Source: Trichomonas vaginalis G3
Taxonomy: Eukaryota; Parabasalia; Trichomonadida; Trichomonadidae
Direction: 5' to 3'
DNA: 64,000 nt
NCBI RefSeq assembly: GCF_026262505.1
Contig: NC_067206.1
Location: forward strand, 62,001-126,000
Shown here: positions 27,700 to 38,425 of the stretch, in pieces
Numbering within the stretch: the stretch's first letter is position 1
How the letters are laid out: every line of letters starts with the position of its first letter
Notes under the pieces: model-generated
The model's input: the letters and a program-made list of their open reading frames with translations, nothing else
Databases searched by the model: none
Told to the model about the DNA's origin: nothing
Program-made: the position numbers and the translations under genes

Positions 27700-28944
27700 C
27701 TAAAATTCATGAGGTGGTGAATTCAAGTAACTTGGTTCATGAAAATGAACAACAACATCTTCCATTGTTGTCCAATGTCTTGCATTAACGGCATCAACTA
27801 CTCTCTGTGTGTATTTCACCATTGCAGGAACATCCACAGGATAAACGTCGGGGCCTTTATGTGGAGTTTTAGGATGGATAACTCCAATTAAGAAAAATCT
27901 TAAATTCGCGCAAAGCTGAAGATTTGGTTCATCTACCTGAGTAGTGAACATTAAACACATTCCACACTTTTCATGCATAAATATTGAGTTATAAATACCA
28001 GATCCGCAAGGAGCAACAAGAACTTTCAATGATTGCCAAAACTTAACAATTGTTTCTACAGAACTTGAGAATTGAGAATCAGCTATTTCCCATTTACAGC
28101 CTTCATCAATCTTTGTACCACTACTTATGGCTTCATAAAGCTTATTAACATCATCGAAATTTCTTCCACTTCCCTTTGGTCTGTCATTGATCACAAACCT
28201 TGTAGGTTTGATTTTATTAAAGTTGACTTTTGTTTTTATCAGCTTTCGTAGCCTGTCAAGGCCTCCTGCAGTGTAGCCGTGAGCATATTCTAAACTATTT
28301 ATCAGCCAAAGGGAGTGAACATATATTTGTTGTGACAAATCTACAAACGTCACTTTATATCCTAAAAAGTTTAAGATTTCTTGAGTAATTTCTCGATACA
28401 TCGGAGGGGAATTAACCATGAAGCCTCTTGAAACCAAATCTTGTGGAACAAGCATCATTGCACAAAGGAAATCATGAATATTGTGGCCATACATATTAAA
28501 ATACTGAATATAATAAACTAATTCAAATAATTCTCCAGTTGTCTGCATCATTGTGTGACCGCCATGGTCCTGATAAATTGTCTTAAAACTTCGCTTTTCA
28601 TCTGAGATCTGACCTTTCGAAACAAAAACGTCTTTAAATAATGTAACATAAACCATACTATGAGTTATGTAATTGCTCGGAACTATTGCTCGTTCTGTAT
28701 ATGTTCGACCTGATATCAGGGCATAGTTAATCACTTTCGGATCATTTTGATAAAAAACCTTATCCATTTGAACATAGGGACATTGATACCACCATGTTTT
28801 ATGGTTAATGTTTTCTTGTGTTTTCGGTCCTATTATTCTGACGCTGAAGCGAATTAAAGAATCTTCATATCTATAATTCGAAAAAATGGTCAAGAAGGAA
28901 GAAAAAGCAATAAAGAAGTTTATAAATATTGCATTAGGTTGCAT
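27700..28944 (-). CDS. GT61-like glycosyltransferase, second family, copy A
   Basis: A 414-aa protein with an N-terminal signal or signal-anchor (INFFIAFSSFLTIFS, about residues 8-22). It carries the lumenal GT61 layout: NMYGHNIHDFLCAMM (the conserved His region), a basic INDRPKGSGRNF loop, and VLVAPCGSGIYNSIFMHE at the position of the HGAGLxN core, with Cys in place of His. Such substitution may alter or abolish catalysis. It faces the first GT61 gene across about 7.7 kb. Identical at protein level to copy B. Assignment rests on motif order. Confidence 0.65.
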   Translation of the reverse strand: MQPNAIFINFFIAFSSFLTIFSNYRYEDSLIRFSVRIIGPKTQENINHKTWWYQCPYVQMDKVFYQNDPKVINYALISGRTYTERAIVPSNYITHSMVYVTLFKDVFVSKGQISDEKRSFKTIYQDHGGHTMMQTTGELFELVYYIQYFNMYGHNIHDFLCAMMLVPQDLVSRGFMVNSPPMYREITQEILNFLGYKVTFVDLSQQIYVHSLWLINSLEYAHGYTAGGLDRLRKLIKTKVNFNKIKPTRFVINDRPKGSGRNFDDVNKLYEAISSGTKIDEGCKWEIADSQFSSSVETIVKFWQSLKVLVAPCGSGIYNSIFMHEKCGMCLMFTTQVDEPNLQLCANLRFFLIGVIHPKTPHKGPDVYPVDVPAMVKYTQRVVDAVNARHWTTMEDVVVHFHEPSYLNSPPHEF

Positions 28945-30503
28945 TGAAGAGCTTGCTTTGTCTGTTAATGATGTCTGGGATTCCGTAAGGAGTTCTGCTG
29001 CAAAAAAATGATGAATGGATTAAACTCTGATAACACCCAATTTATATATAATCCATTGTGGTGGTCTTTTTAAAAAACGAGTCCTTTTTTTCTGAGATTT
29101 CTGATCGCTTCCTTTCTGCTCGTCATGCCCGAAATGGAAGAAATGATTGATATAGCCGAACTTATTACTCTAATTGGCAATTATCTTGTATAATACAATT
29201 AGTTGCATTGTCAGTTATTCTCAAGCATTATCGAATTTAAATTCAGCATCGCTAATTTGCATTGTATTGCAACAGCACATGTGTGTTGAGATAACAATAA
29301 TATTACACCAGCTAAAATCACACAATAAAAATCGAAATTTTGCATCTCGAAAAAACAACAACAGAATTCTTCGTAATCTTGGGTATTTACATACATTGTG
29401 ATACATATTCGAATGACCTGAATGTATGGGAAGTTACTAAAATTTGAGGAATTTATTGCAATAAAATAAACAAAGGTCATCCTTATTATATAAATTTGTA
29501 AAGAATAGCGAAGACCTTTACAATGTATGCACAGTCCCGCATATTAACTTTGAATATTTCTGATTTCATTTTGAAACATTTTGACTAGAGTATTGATAAC
29601 TCAAATTTCCGATATAGTTACTACATTAATGCTAATGTAGTAAGTTTCCATTCATCTATTTACTTGATGTTATTGAAATAAAATCAATTTTATTTAACTA
29701 TCCTTAAATAATATTTTTGTTGTGGAAACAATATATCTAACGATGGTTATGGTATCTGACTAACTCTGGAATGAATGTTTATCAAATATGATATCAAAAT
29801 CAAAAAAATAAATGTGTTTAATGATTAAAAACTAGTTAAATTGAATGTTTGACTAATTGTCCAGTACTTTGATTATCCAAATTTTTTTCGAAATTGATTT
29901 TTTCAAGAGAAACATTTAAATTTTGAATTTCATTTTTGAATTTTCGAATTTTTTTTGGAGTCTTAAACTGATAAATTAAGCATAATTTGTAATGCCATCG
30001 CTTTATGTACAACATATGGTGATGAAATGAAGGCGGATTTTAAAAACTTATTTTAAATCAAAAATATTTTCCTCATTATCATTAATTCTAAATTGATATA
30101 TACAATACACAGATAAGGCGTGAACTAAATTAGAAATATACTTGAATAAGAAGAGTAAAAGTCAAGTTTTTATTCATTTTATAATTGATTTAAACAAAAA
30201 ATTACTTCATTTTAATATTCTAGTCGCTAGATGAGATTTTGCTCGTATTTGTTTACAGAGCCATATCATTTCTTGCAATTGAATTTGTTATGGAAAGAGG
30301 TATGGAAAAAGTTTTTCGTAGAGAATACAATATCTCATATAACAAACGTGAGATATTGTTGTAAAAATCCGTAATTTAGTCAATCCAACATACTTTACAA
30401 TATGAAAATTGAATTCGATATTGAGATTGGGACAAAGTTGCAATTCGGCACTTTTTGTAAAAAAATGGGGTCATACTCATAATGAATAGAGACTTATAGC
30501 CAA
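28945..30503. other. Gene-free region upstream of the second GT61-like gene (copy A) and the copy A/B junction
   Basis: Contains dispersed-repeat member 2 (29065-30290). After the duplication border at 30422 come about 80 bp unique to this side, before the satellite array starts at 30504. No gene supported. Confidence 0.6.
29065..30290. repeat. Dispersed repeat, member 2 in copy A
   Basis: Colinear with 21350-22560. See that entry for shared landmarks. It lies directly upstream of the 27700-28944 gene. Confidence 0.75.
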
Positions 30504-31040
30504 GTCTTGATATCATGCAGGGAGAATATACATTGATAAGCAATTATATTTTATAGTAGTAGTATTCGGAAATTCTTACAATTTACAATACAATTTTCAA
30601 AAATGGATAAAGACTAATAGCCAAGTCTTGATATCATGCAGGGAGAATATACATTGATAAGCAATTATATTTTATAGTAGTAGTATTCGGAAATTCTTAC
30701 AATTTACAATACAATTTTCAAAAATGGATAAAGACTAATAGCCAAGTCTTGATATCATGCAGGGAGAATATACATTGATAAGCAATTATATTTTATAGTA
30801 GTAGTATTCGGAAATTCTTACAATTTACAATACAATTTTCAAAAATGGATAAAGACTAATAGCCAAGTCTTGATATCATGCAGGGAGAATATACATTGAT
30901 AAGCAATTATATTTATAGTAGTAGTATTCGGAAATTCTTACAATTTACAATACAATTTTCAAAAATGGATAAAGACTAATAGCCAAGTCTTGATATCATG
31001 CAGGGAGAATATACATTGATAAGCAATTATATTTTATAGT
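30504..31040. repeat. 121-bp satellite array, left part of the copy-B side
   Basis: Four full units and a partial fifth, interrupted at 31040 (attttatagt) by the hairpin element. The array resumes at the same point of the unit at 32006. Confidence 0.95.
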
Positions 31041-32005
31041 GTTGTAAACGAAAACGATAAAAACGGTTTGACAAAAAGTGACACTTTGCATGGCAAAAAA
31101 TAGAGCCTTACTTTTGAGATACTTGAGATTGAAACTGAATCTTATGAAGCGGTGATCTTGAATCACTAAATCATAAGGTTCAGTTTCATATAAAATTTGT
31201 TATTCTTTTGGAATTATTTCTTATAAGATTTTACATCTTTTAGCGGGAATGTTTGTTATCATGTATATATTATAAATATTTACACGATAACGAACATTCC
31301 TCACTAAATTACTGAGAAACTTTGAGGAAATGTCGAACAATTTCCTCAAAGTTTCTCAGATTTATATAGATAACTAGAGTCCCCTAGGCACTGATTCTGG
31401 TTCAGCACCTAGGAGGCTCTGGTTATCTAACGAACTGATAAAATGTTTTTAAATTTTGTGAATATTGCTACCTGTGAAGCACTGACTTCAAATCAGTACC
31501 TCACAGGTAGCAATTACATTGAAAGATGGGAGAAACTTTGTCCGAATGTTAAACTATTCGGACAAAGTTTCTCCCATTTGTAGTGGAGATGGAAGGCTTT
31601 GAGGTATATTGTATTAATATATACCCCAAAGCCTTCCATCTCCACTTGAAAGTGTCCAAACTTTGGGTTAATAGTTTGCAATTAACCCAAAGTTTGGACA
31701 CTTTCTAGAAGGAATTGGATGGTAAGAGATATACATTCATATGGTATATCTCTTACCCTCCAATTTCTTCTTAAAATGGGAGAAACTTTGTCCGAATGTT
31801 AAACTATTCGGACAAAGTTTCTCCCATTTTGCGAAGGAATTGGAGGCTATGAGATACTGATGAAATGTCAGTAACTCATGGCCTCCAATTCCTTCCTAAA
31901 ACTCATAAAAGTGGACCTTACATGCATTTAAAATTTGACATGTAAAGTCCGCTTTTTGTGAGCGGGGATTTGACTCCGTCAAATCCCCTTTTTCGTTAAC
32001 GAGAA
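31041..32005. mobile_element. 965-bp insertion in the satellite, carrying the hairpin cluster
   Basis: The 121-bp unit is interrupted after ATAGT (31036-31040), and ATAGT recurs at 32005-32009, as expected for a 4-5-bp target-site duplication. The ends are imperfectly inverted: GTTGTAAACGAAAACG at the left, CTCGTTAACGAAAAAGG as the reverse complement of the right, with TTTGAC further in on both sides. No coding frame of note lies inside. It looks like a small non-autonomous element. Confidence 0.7.
31131..31988. ncRNA. Cluster of 13 tandem hairpins, pre-miRNA-like
   Basis: Hairpins at 31131-31187, 31246-31300, 31312-31359 (20-bp perfect stem), 31368-31428, 31464-31514, 31526-31577 (22 bp perfect), 31582-31646 (27 of 28), 31648-31705 (25 bp perfect), 31707-31771 (27 of 28), 31773-31830 (25 bp perfect), 31833-31895 (27 of 28), 31907-31955 and 31964-31988. 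Most are 48 to 65 nt long with short loops of 5 to 9 nt, some with a second small inner stem. Spacers are a few to a few tens of bases. Members 6 and 10 share stem and loop. The arrangement resembles a polycistronic small-RNA precursor. Strand and expression are unknown. Confidence 0.7.
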
Positions 32006-32456
32006 TAGTAGTAGTATTCAGAAATTCTTATAATTTACAATACAATTTTCAAAAATGGATAAAGACTAATAGCCAAGTCTTGATATCATGCAGGGAGAAT
32101 ATACATTGATAAGCAATTATATTTTATAGTAGTAGTATTCGGAAATTCTTACAATTTACAATACAATTTTCAAAAATGGATAAAGACTAATAGCCAAGTC
32201 TTGATATCATGCAGGGAGAATATACATTGATAAGCAATTATATTTTATAGTAGTAGTATTCGGAAATTCTTACAATTTACAATACAATTTTCAAAAATGG
32301 ATAAAGACTAATAGCCAAGTCTTGATATCATGCAGGGAGAATATACATTGATAAGCAATTATATTTTATAGTAGTAGTATTCGGAAATTCTTACAATTTA
32401 CAATACAATTTTCAAAAATGGATAAAGACTAATAGCCAAGTCTTGATATCATGCAG
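32006..32456. repeat. 121-bp satellite array, right part of the copy-B side
   Basis: The array resumes with tagtagtagtattc and continues with starts at 32077, 32198, 32319 and a truncated 32440, where copy B of the duplication begins. Confidence 0.95.
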
Positions 32457-32670
32457 GGAGACTCTCTACAAATACAAAAATTGATTATCATAAGGAAATA
32501 CAAATTTATCAATTTTCATGTGAAAATTACATAAATTTGTTCTCCAATAAATAGCAATAATACTTTGAATGTTATATTAAGTAATATAGCTTCAGGTAAA
32601 TAAGCTTACACTTCAAAAATATACTGTTTATTCATTAATTTTAAAAAAAGTCCAAATTATCTAATCTTGC

Positions 32671-34177
32671 TTACTCTTCCTTTAAACTTCTTTGTGCCAA
32701 ATTTAATATTGCCTTCAAAGATGGAATAAGGACATTAGGTTCAATCCTTCGGCTTTCGACAATTTCCAAAATGTGTTGAATTAATTTCAAACATTCATCG
32801 TGTTTTGAAGCTCTTTGCTCAACAATCTGATTACCTGCCCTTGTAAGAATTCTTACTGCTCTTTCTTCATTCAAAACATTAGCGACTTGAACCTTAATAA
32901 TCGCATTTGGAATCACAACAGTGATGAGAGTTATGACGATGTCATCAATGCGCTCATTTTTCTTACCCAAGAAAAATGTTTGCTTTAATTGATGAAAGTG
33001 TGATTCCGCAATGTTATTCGTGGAATCACCTTCTCCACGATATAACATCATCCAATGTTCTTTGGTTCTTCTCCATTGTTTATCGAAATACTTCAAAGCG
33101 CGCGGTTCTTCTTCTTCTAACATTGTTGTCAAGAACTCATATGTTTCATCAGACTCTTCAGCCAGCTTTTCTGCATTCGTTGCATCTGCACGTAATGTCA
33201 AAAAGTCCATTGCTAAATAGAAGTTCTCAAAATTCTGTGGATTGTCAAAATAGCTTCCAACTTTTGCACATGCGCGTAAAACATGCACAGCGCACCAACT
33301 GAGCTGCGCAAGAGGAAATCCATCCTCAATTGCGCGAGCAATGTTTAGCGCACAGTCAGCGCTCCAATGCTGTGGATCCAGGTGCGCAAACTCACAGAAT
33401 TTCACCAAACATTCTTGAATTTTTTCAGATGTCTGAGGGTTCACTAAAAAATAGCAAAAGGGGAAAATTGTGTTTTGACTTGTTTTCATTGTTACTGCAA
33501 ACAATTGGATCTTTCCTTTAATTAAAGAATGAGTGGAATCGACGTGGAGAGGGTTATCAATGCTATGCACCAATTCTTTTGCAGCAAAAGGTGCATATAT
33601 GATTGTAAACTCGGAAAAATCTCTATTGTAATCAAATTGAACGAGATCATCTGGGCACTCTTCCTGTAAATTATTCAAAAATGCTTCCAAAGAAGTGTAA
33701 GGATCGTTTGATAATCTTTGTGCAATAATCTATCAAGGCGATAAAATTTGTGCTTTAAAGCATCAGTAGACTGCGCGAAAAGTTTCATCGTTTCTTTGTT
33801 ATTCGTATCAATTCCGAACTTATCAAAAAATGCTTTTTGAGCAAGAAATTGCTTTCCACCGTTTTTAATATAAAGTTCGATCCATTTTTGATAAAATTTA
33901 CTCGCGTAATGTGAACCCATTTCAACTCCTATATGATGGCAATGTTCTTCATTAACTTTGCTTATAGTAAACACTCCATTTTGTTCTTCAACCCTAAATT
34001 TTGCCTTGCATAGGGATACGAACATGAATAAGTGACATATTGCTTTGGAGATCCCGTTCTTCTTCTGTATGGGACACCGCCCTTGACTTCCTGTTTAATA
34101 CCAAAAGCAATAAGCTCCTCTAAGTCCACCGAAATCATAAAAATGAAATGATTTTGAAAAGAGTTAACAAAATTCAA
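32671..34177 (-). pseudogene. MULE transposase, copy B, broken differently
   Basis: A 339-codon frame (32671-33690) keeps the whole catalytic part: HVDSTHS, SADCALNIARAI and NNIAESHFHQ, plus a helical C-terminus. The N-terminal zinc region is split by a one-base deletion at about 34015 (at the SYPLCK codons). A second deletion near 33731 separates it from the core. The first lesion is absent from copy A. At the second site copy A instead has an in-frame TAG. Neither copy can make a full enzyme. Confidence 0.85.
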
Positions 34178-34420
34178 ATCACATCAAAAACAAAAACACA
34201 TAAAAATATTTTATTATACTCATTCGAAATTAAAAATAATAAAATTTATATATATTAATTTCATTAAATCAAGGTTAAAAATCTCACCGGAAAAATAACC
34301 TCAGTGTGATAAATTTATCACCGGAAAAATTTACAATAAGGTTAATACCGAAAATATCGAAAAATCAACATTTAAGGTTAATTTAAGAGTATGCACTTTT
34401 GTCACCTACTCCCTTTTTAA

Positions 34421-35839
34421 ATGAATCTTATTATTAACTCGAGCTATTTCAAAGAGAATCGGCATAATAGCTTAAGCAGATTATACTACGGTGCAGTAAA
34501 GAATTTTTGCATTATTTATTTAATATTTGCCTTCATATTTGTGGATTATCTATTAGAACAAAATCTAAATCTAACAATTATGTTTCAATTGGAGCAGGAA
34601 CAATTTATCGATGCTTTCAGTAATATTAACTTCACACAAAACGATGCGGGCGTTCATGAACTTCAAATCCATCCTGGAATAAAGGTTCTTCATAATTTTT
34701 CTGCAATAAGAACAGAAGAAACATTCTTTAGTGCTGGCCACAAAATCTTTGTTACAGTATTCGATAGTGGATTCATGAAGGAGTATTTCCTTTATCTCCC
34801 ACCATTTGACAGTTACATTCCGAAAGGTCTAACTCCGAAACAGACAGACCTTTTCTGGAAACAAGAGGAAAATCATATACATTACTCAGATTTCCATATT
34901 CCGCATATTGATGTTGTATGGACTGTTAAAAATGGAATTTCATCACTTTCTAATGCTCATTCTTGTCGCAAAAGCAACTCTTCTCATCATCTAAACTTCT
35001 GCAAATGGCCTACGACCGTTAATAATCCAGAAATCAAAGGAACGGCCTTAGTTGTCGGCAGCCATCAGATAAACTACTTCCAACACTTTTTTGATAACGG
35101 GTTACCGCATTACGCCGCTGGCTCTCTCGCCACAGGTATTTCTCCCCAAATGATAACTGTTGTTTCTACAGCCTGCAATCCAGTAACGATAGAAACTCTA
35201 GAAAAACTCGGCTACAAGTCGCGCCAGAACTGTCAAAGCGATGGAAAGCAAGTTAGTGCCGAGTTACTTATCATGTGCACTGCAACTCGAGTTGTCCATC
35301 ATTATTTCTTCGACTGGTACCAGGAGCTAATGAGGATACCGATAGCTGAACGTTCTAAAGTCATTTTACTGCCAAGAGGCAAAGGGAGTGGCGGAAGAGG
35401 TAGTAGAATCATTCAAAATCTCCATGACATTGTCCCTCATCTCAGTAAAATCTTCGGATCCGAAAACGTCATCATTCACGATCAAAATTCTCCAGAAAAG
35501 ACACTTTCAGCACTAATCAATAAATTCAGTACCGCGAGATACATAATTGGGCCTCATGGAGGAGCTTTTTATAACCAATTCTTTTCTGGAACAAATACAA
35601 CAATTGTGGAAATGCTTCCTGTCAAAGAGAACGGATATTACCCAGAACAAACTGGTCCAAGATCGATGTCATTTGCACACTTGGCTATGTACACGAACAC
35701 AGAATGCTTACACCAAGATTTTTACAGATACTATACAATAAGTGATCAGATCAACTATAATATTAATATAACCGATTTCATGAATTGGTTTAAATTTAAT
35801 TTTAGAAATGATACTTTTGTTGTTAATGCTTCTTCATAA
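34421..35839 (+). CDS. GT61/DUF563-type glycosyltransferase, copy B
   Basis: Protein identical to copy A (18556-19974), with the same signal anchor and HGGAFYN core. The upstream sequence is the same too, so both could be expressed. Identity implies a recent duplication, gene conversion or an assembly duplicate. Confidence 0.82.
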   Translation: MNLIINSSYFKENRHNSLSRLYYGAVKNFCIIYLIFAFIFVDYLLEQNLNLTIMFQLEQEQFIDAFSNINFTQNDAGVHELQIHPGIKVLHNFSAIRTEETFFSAGHKIFVTVFDSGFMKEYFLYLPPFDSYIPKGLTPKQTDLFWKQEENHIHYSDFHIPHIDVVWTVKNGISSLSNAHSCRKSNSSHHLNFCKWPTTVNNPEIKGTALVVGSHQINYFQHFFDNGLPHYAAGSLATGISPQMITVVSTACNPVTIETLEKLGYKSRQNCQSDGKQVSAELLIMCTATRVVHHYFFDWYQELMRIPIAERSKVILLPRGKGSGGRGSRIIQNLHDIVPHLSKIFGSENVIIHDQNSPEKTLSALINKFSTARYIIGPHGGAFYNQFFSGTNTTIVEMLPVKENGYYPEQTGPRSMSFAHLAMYTNTECLHQDFYRYYTISDQINYNINITDFMNWFKFNFRNDTFVVNASS

Positions 35840-36684
35840 TTTAAGACTTTGTTTGTATAAAGAGGTAGGGCAACGATAGGTCAAAAAGGCTTCTCTGATA
35901 GATTTCCTTGCCTTTTGGATATGCTATAATATATAGCCTAGCATGATAGGATATGATGTCAAAAGTTAGAACATAACTTAGGATCTTGAGAAAAATGAAA
36001 AACAAAAATTACATAAAAAAAGAAAAATTTTATCTAATTTGTTTTTTTGGACCGAATAAGTAATTTTATTGAATTTCAATACGACACATAGATTTTATTA
36101 TTAGTAATAAATATAATGGTTTACTATTAACAAGGAACCTAAACTAATGAAAATTTGATTTCAAATATTGTATATGATTATCATAGATTACCAAAATATA
36201 TTGCTATTTATGAGGATATAATATTGATTATTAGTAAATCGTATAAATTTAATAAATATACCATGAATATTGAATGAATTTCTTGATTCATAGGGGTAAA
36301 ACGCGCTTTTATATGATTTAGACAGAGAATTTATGAGATGTAAATAACACAATAAAGGTTTATATTGAATATTTTCTAAAAATAAATCGAAATTATAAAA
36401 AACAATACATTTATTCATTGAAACTACTTGGACAAATATGAAACAAGCATTCAGGCAATTCTTTTGAGACTTCAACGCATCTGATAATTTTTATATAACT
36501 TCACCTCTTATGCTTAGAGTGGAGGTATTGAGATCGTAGAAGTATAGATGAGCTCACATTCAGATATGATGTGTGAACTTCTGTTTTCACTGCAATTTTG
36601 AATCAGAATAAACTCAAAACAAGAATAAAATGATATACTCACTCTCTAAATGTGTTCGAGATTTAAAGTTGTATGAATAAAACG

Positions 36685-36733
36685 ATTCATCTTTCGAAGC
36701 CTCCCATTTAATGAGAGACTTCGAAAGATGAAT
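36685..36733. ncRNA. Solitary miRNA-precursor-like hairpin (copy B)
   Basis: Twin of 20820-20868, with the 15-bp outer stem unchanged. Confidence 0.45.
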
Positions 36734-37214
36734 GTATTCATGTAGATGAAATACTATATATGACCATGTGTGATACTAAAGATATCAAAATGTTCATTTT
36801 TAAGTGCAATAGAAGGGTTATCTCTCGTAAAATCTCAATTTAAGGAAGATTTAGAAAGAACTCCTTTCCTAAGTAGATAGTGTGTGGTTTCTGTCTTTTG
36901 GTTGATCAGGAACTATGAAATTAAGTCGGACAGAAAGAAGTTCTTTCCAAAACAGACTCCAAATGAGTTGTTCGAAAAGAACTTCCTTCTGTATATGGAT
37001 AATTGTAGTTACCGCACTGAAGTATGTAATTGTGATGATGGAGTTCTCGATAAATCTAAAATCGGATTAAGATTAATTGAAAACTCAAGTAATTCTTTGA
37101 AATCTTGTGTTGTCTGGCACTATAATAACCAAAGAATGAGAATATTATGTTGAATGATGAGTACGTGTGCTCGGCATTCGCCGAGCGAATTGAGTTTAAC
37201 GTACTATGAAAAGT

Positions 37215-38425
37215 GACAAATTTGGGCTTTTTTTCCTAGGGTTATGATCTCTTCCTTTCTGCTCAATACGACAGAAATGAAAGAATGAATTTGTACTCCC
37301 TAATTGATTACTACAATCTGTATCTATCTTTAACATAGAATTAGCTGCATTGTGATTTATACTCCAGAATTATTCAATTTAAGATCAACCTCGTAAATTT
37401 TAATCATATTGCACCAATACTCCTACGTTGAGATAAGAACATGATTATACATACCAAAGCCCCATATTAAAAATCAAAATTTAGCACCTCCATTATGCAA
37501 CCACATTATTCGTCGCAAATAAGTATATTTACGCATATTATGATGCATATTCACACAACTCGTATACATGAAAAGTTATTAAAATCAGACAAAATTATTG
37601 CAATAAGGAAAAAAAAACAACTTTATTATATATGTTAGTAATGAATTACAAATATTTCTACAAAGAATGCTCAATACTTCATATAATCTTCGAATATTTC
37701 TTATTACAAGTTAATACATTTTGACTCGAACATGATAAACAAAAGCTGACACGCTGATTACTACATTTATGAAAATATAGTACGTTTCCATTCATCTGTT
37801 TACTTGTTTTTGTTGGAATAAAATCATTTTTTTTTCTTTCATGAAATAAGAATTTTGCTGCGAAAGCAATATCTCTAACAATAATTAATACATTACGTCA
37901 ACTCTGGAATGAGTATTTATCAAATATGATATCAAAATCAAAAATTAGTTGTTTTTTATGAGTAAAAACGATGTAAATTGATTATTTGACTAATTATCAA
38001 ATACTTTGATTTTCCAAATTTTTTTCGAAATTGATTTTTTCATGTGAAAATTCAAATTGTTTAATTTCATTTTTGAAATTTTGAATTTTTTTTGGAATTT
38101 TGAGTTGATCAATTCAGCAGAATTGATAATGCTATTGCTTTAGGGCATACCACAAGGTGATGAATAAAAGGTGAACATTAACAAATTATTTTAAATCACA
38201 AATATCATCCTCATCAACTTTAATTCTAAAAAGAACTGTACTGAATTATGAAAATGCATGATTTACATTATTAAAATCTTTGAATGAAAATAGTACAAGA
38301 TAAGTTTTTATTCATTTTTAATTAGATTTAAACGAAAAACTACTCCATATTAAAATTTAAGTCGAGAAATCGTATTTTGTTCTTATTTGTTAGCATTTTG
38401 TAGACATTCTAATCTTGAATTAATT
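37215..38425. repeat. Dispersed repeat, member 1 in copy B
   Basis: Copy of 21350-22560. Confidence 0.75.

Larger units (their letters stand above)
16580..30422. repeat. Large direct duplication, copy A
   Basis: Matches 32440-46290 almost base for base at an offset of 15860 to 15868. The right border is in gaattcgatatt (30411-30422), after which the copies differ. The left border lies in the 121-bp array. Confidence 0.95.

Noticed and set aside
29174-29480. 75- and 89-residue frames upstream of the second GT61-like gene
   Set aside because: They lie within the dispersed repeat. The equivalent frames are not kept in the other repeat member.
31131-31988. Could the hairpins be integron attC sites or Rho-independent terminators?
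   Set aside because: No integrase gene or cassette frames lie between them. Most lack a consistent T-run, and the setting is a eukaryotic nuclear satellite.
31041-32005. Could the insert be one long MITE foldback?
   Set aside because: The hairpins are local and consecutive. The two halves of the insert are not complementary to each other apart from the ends.
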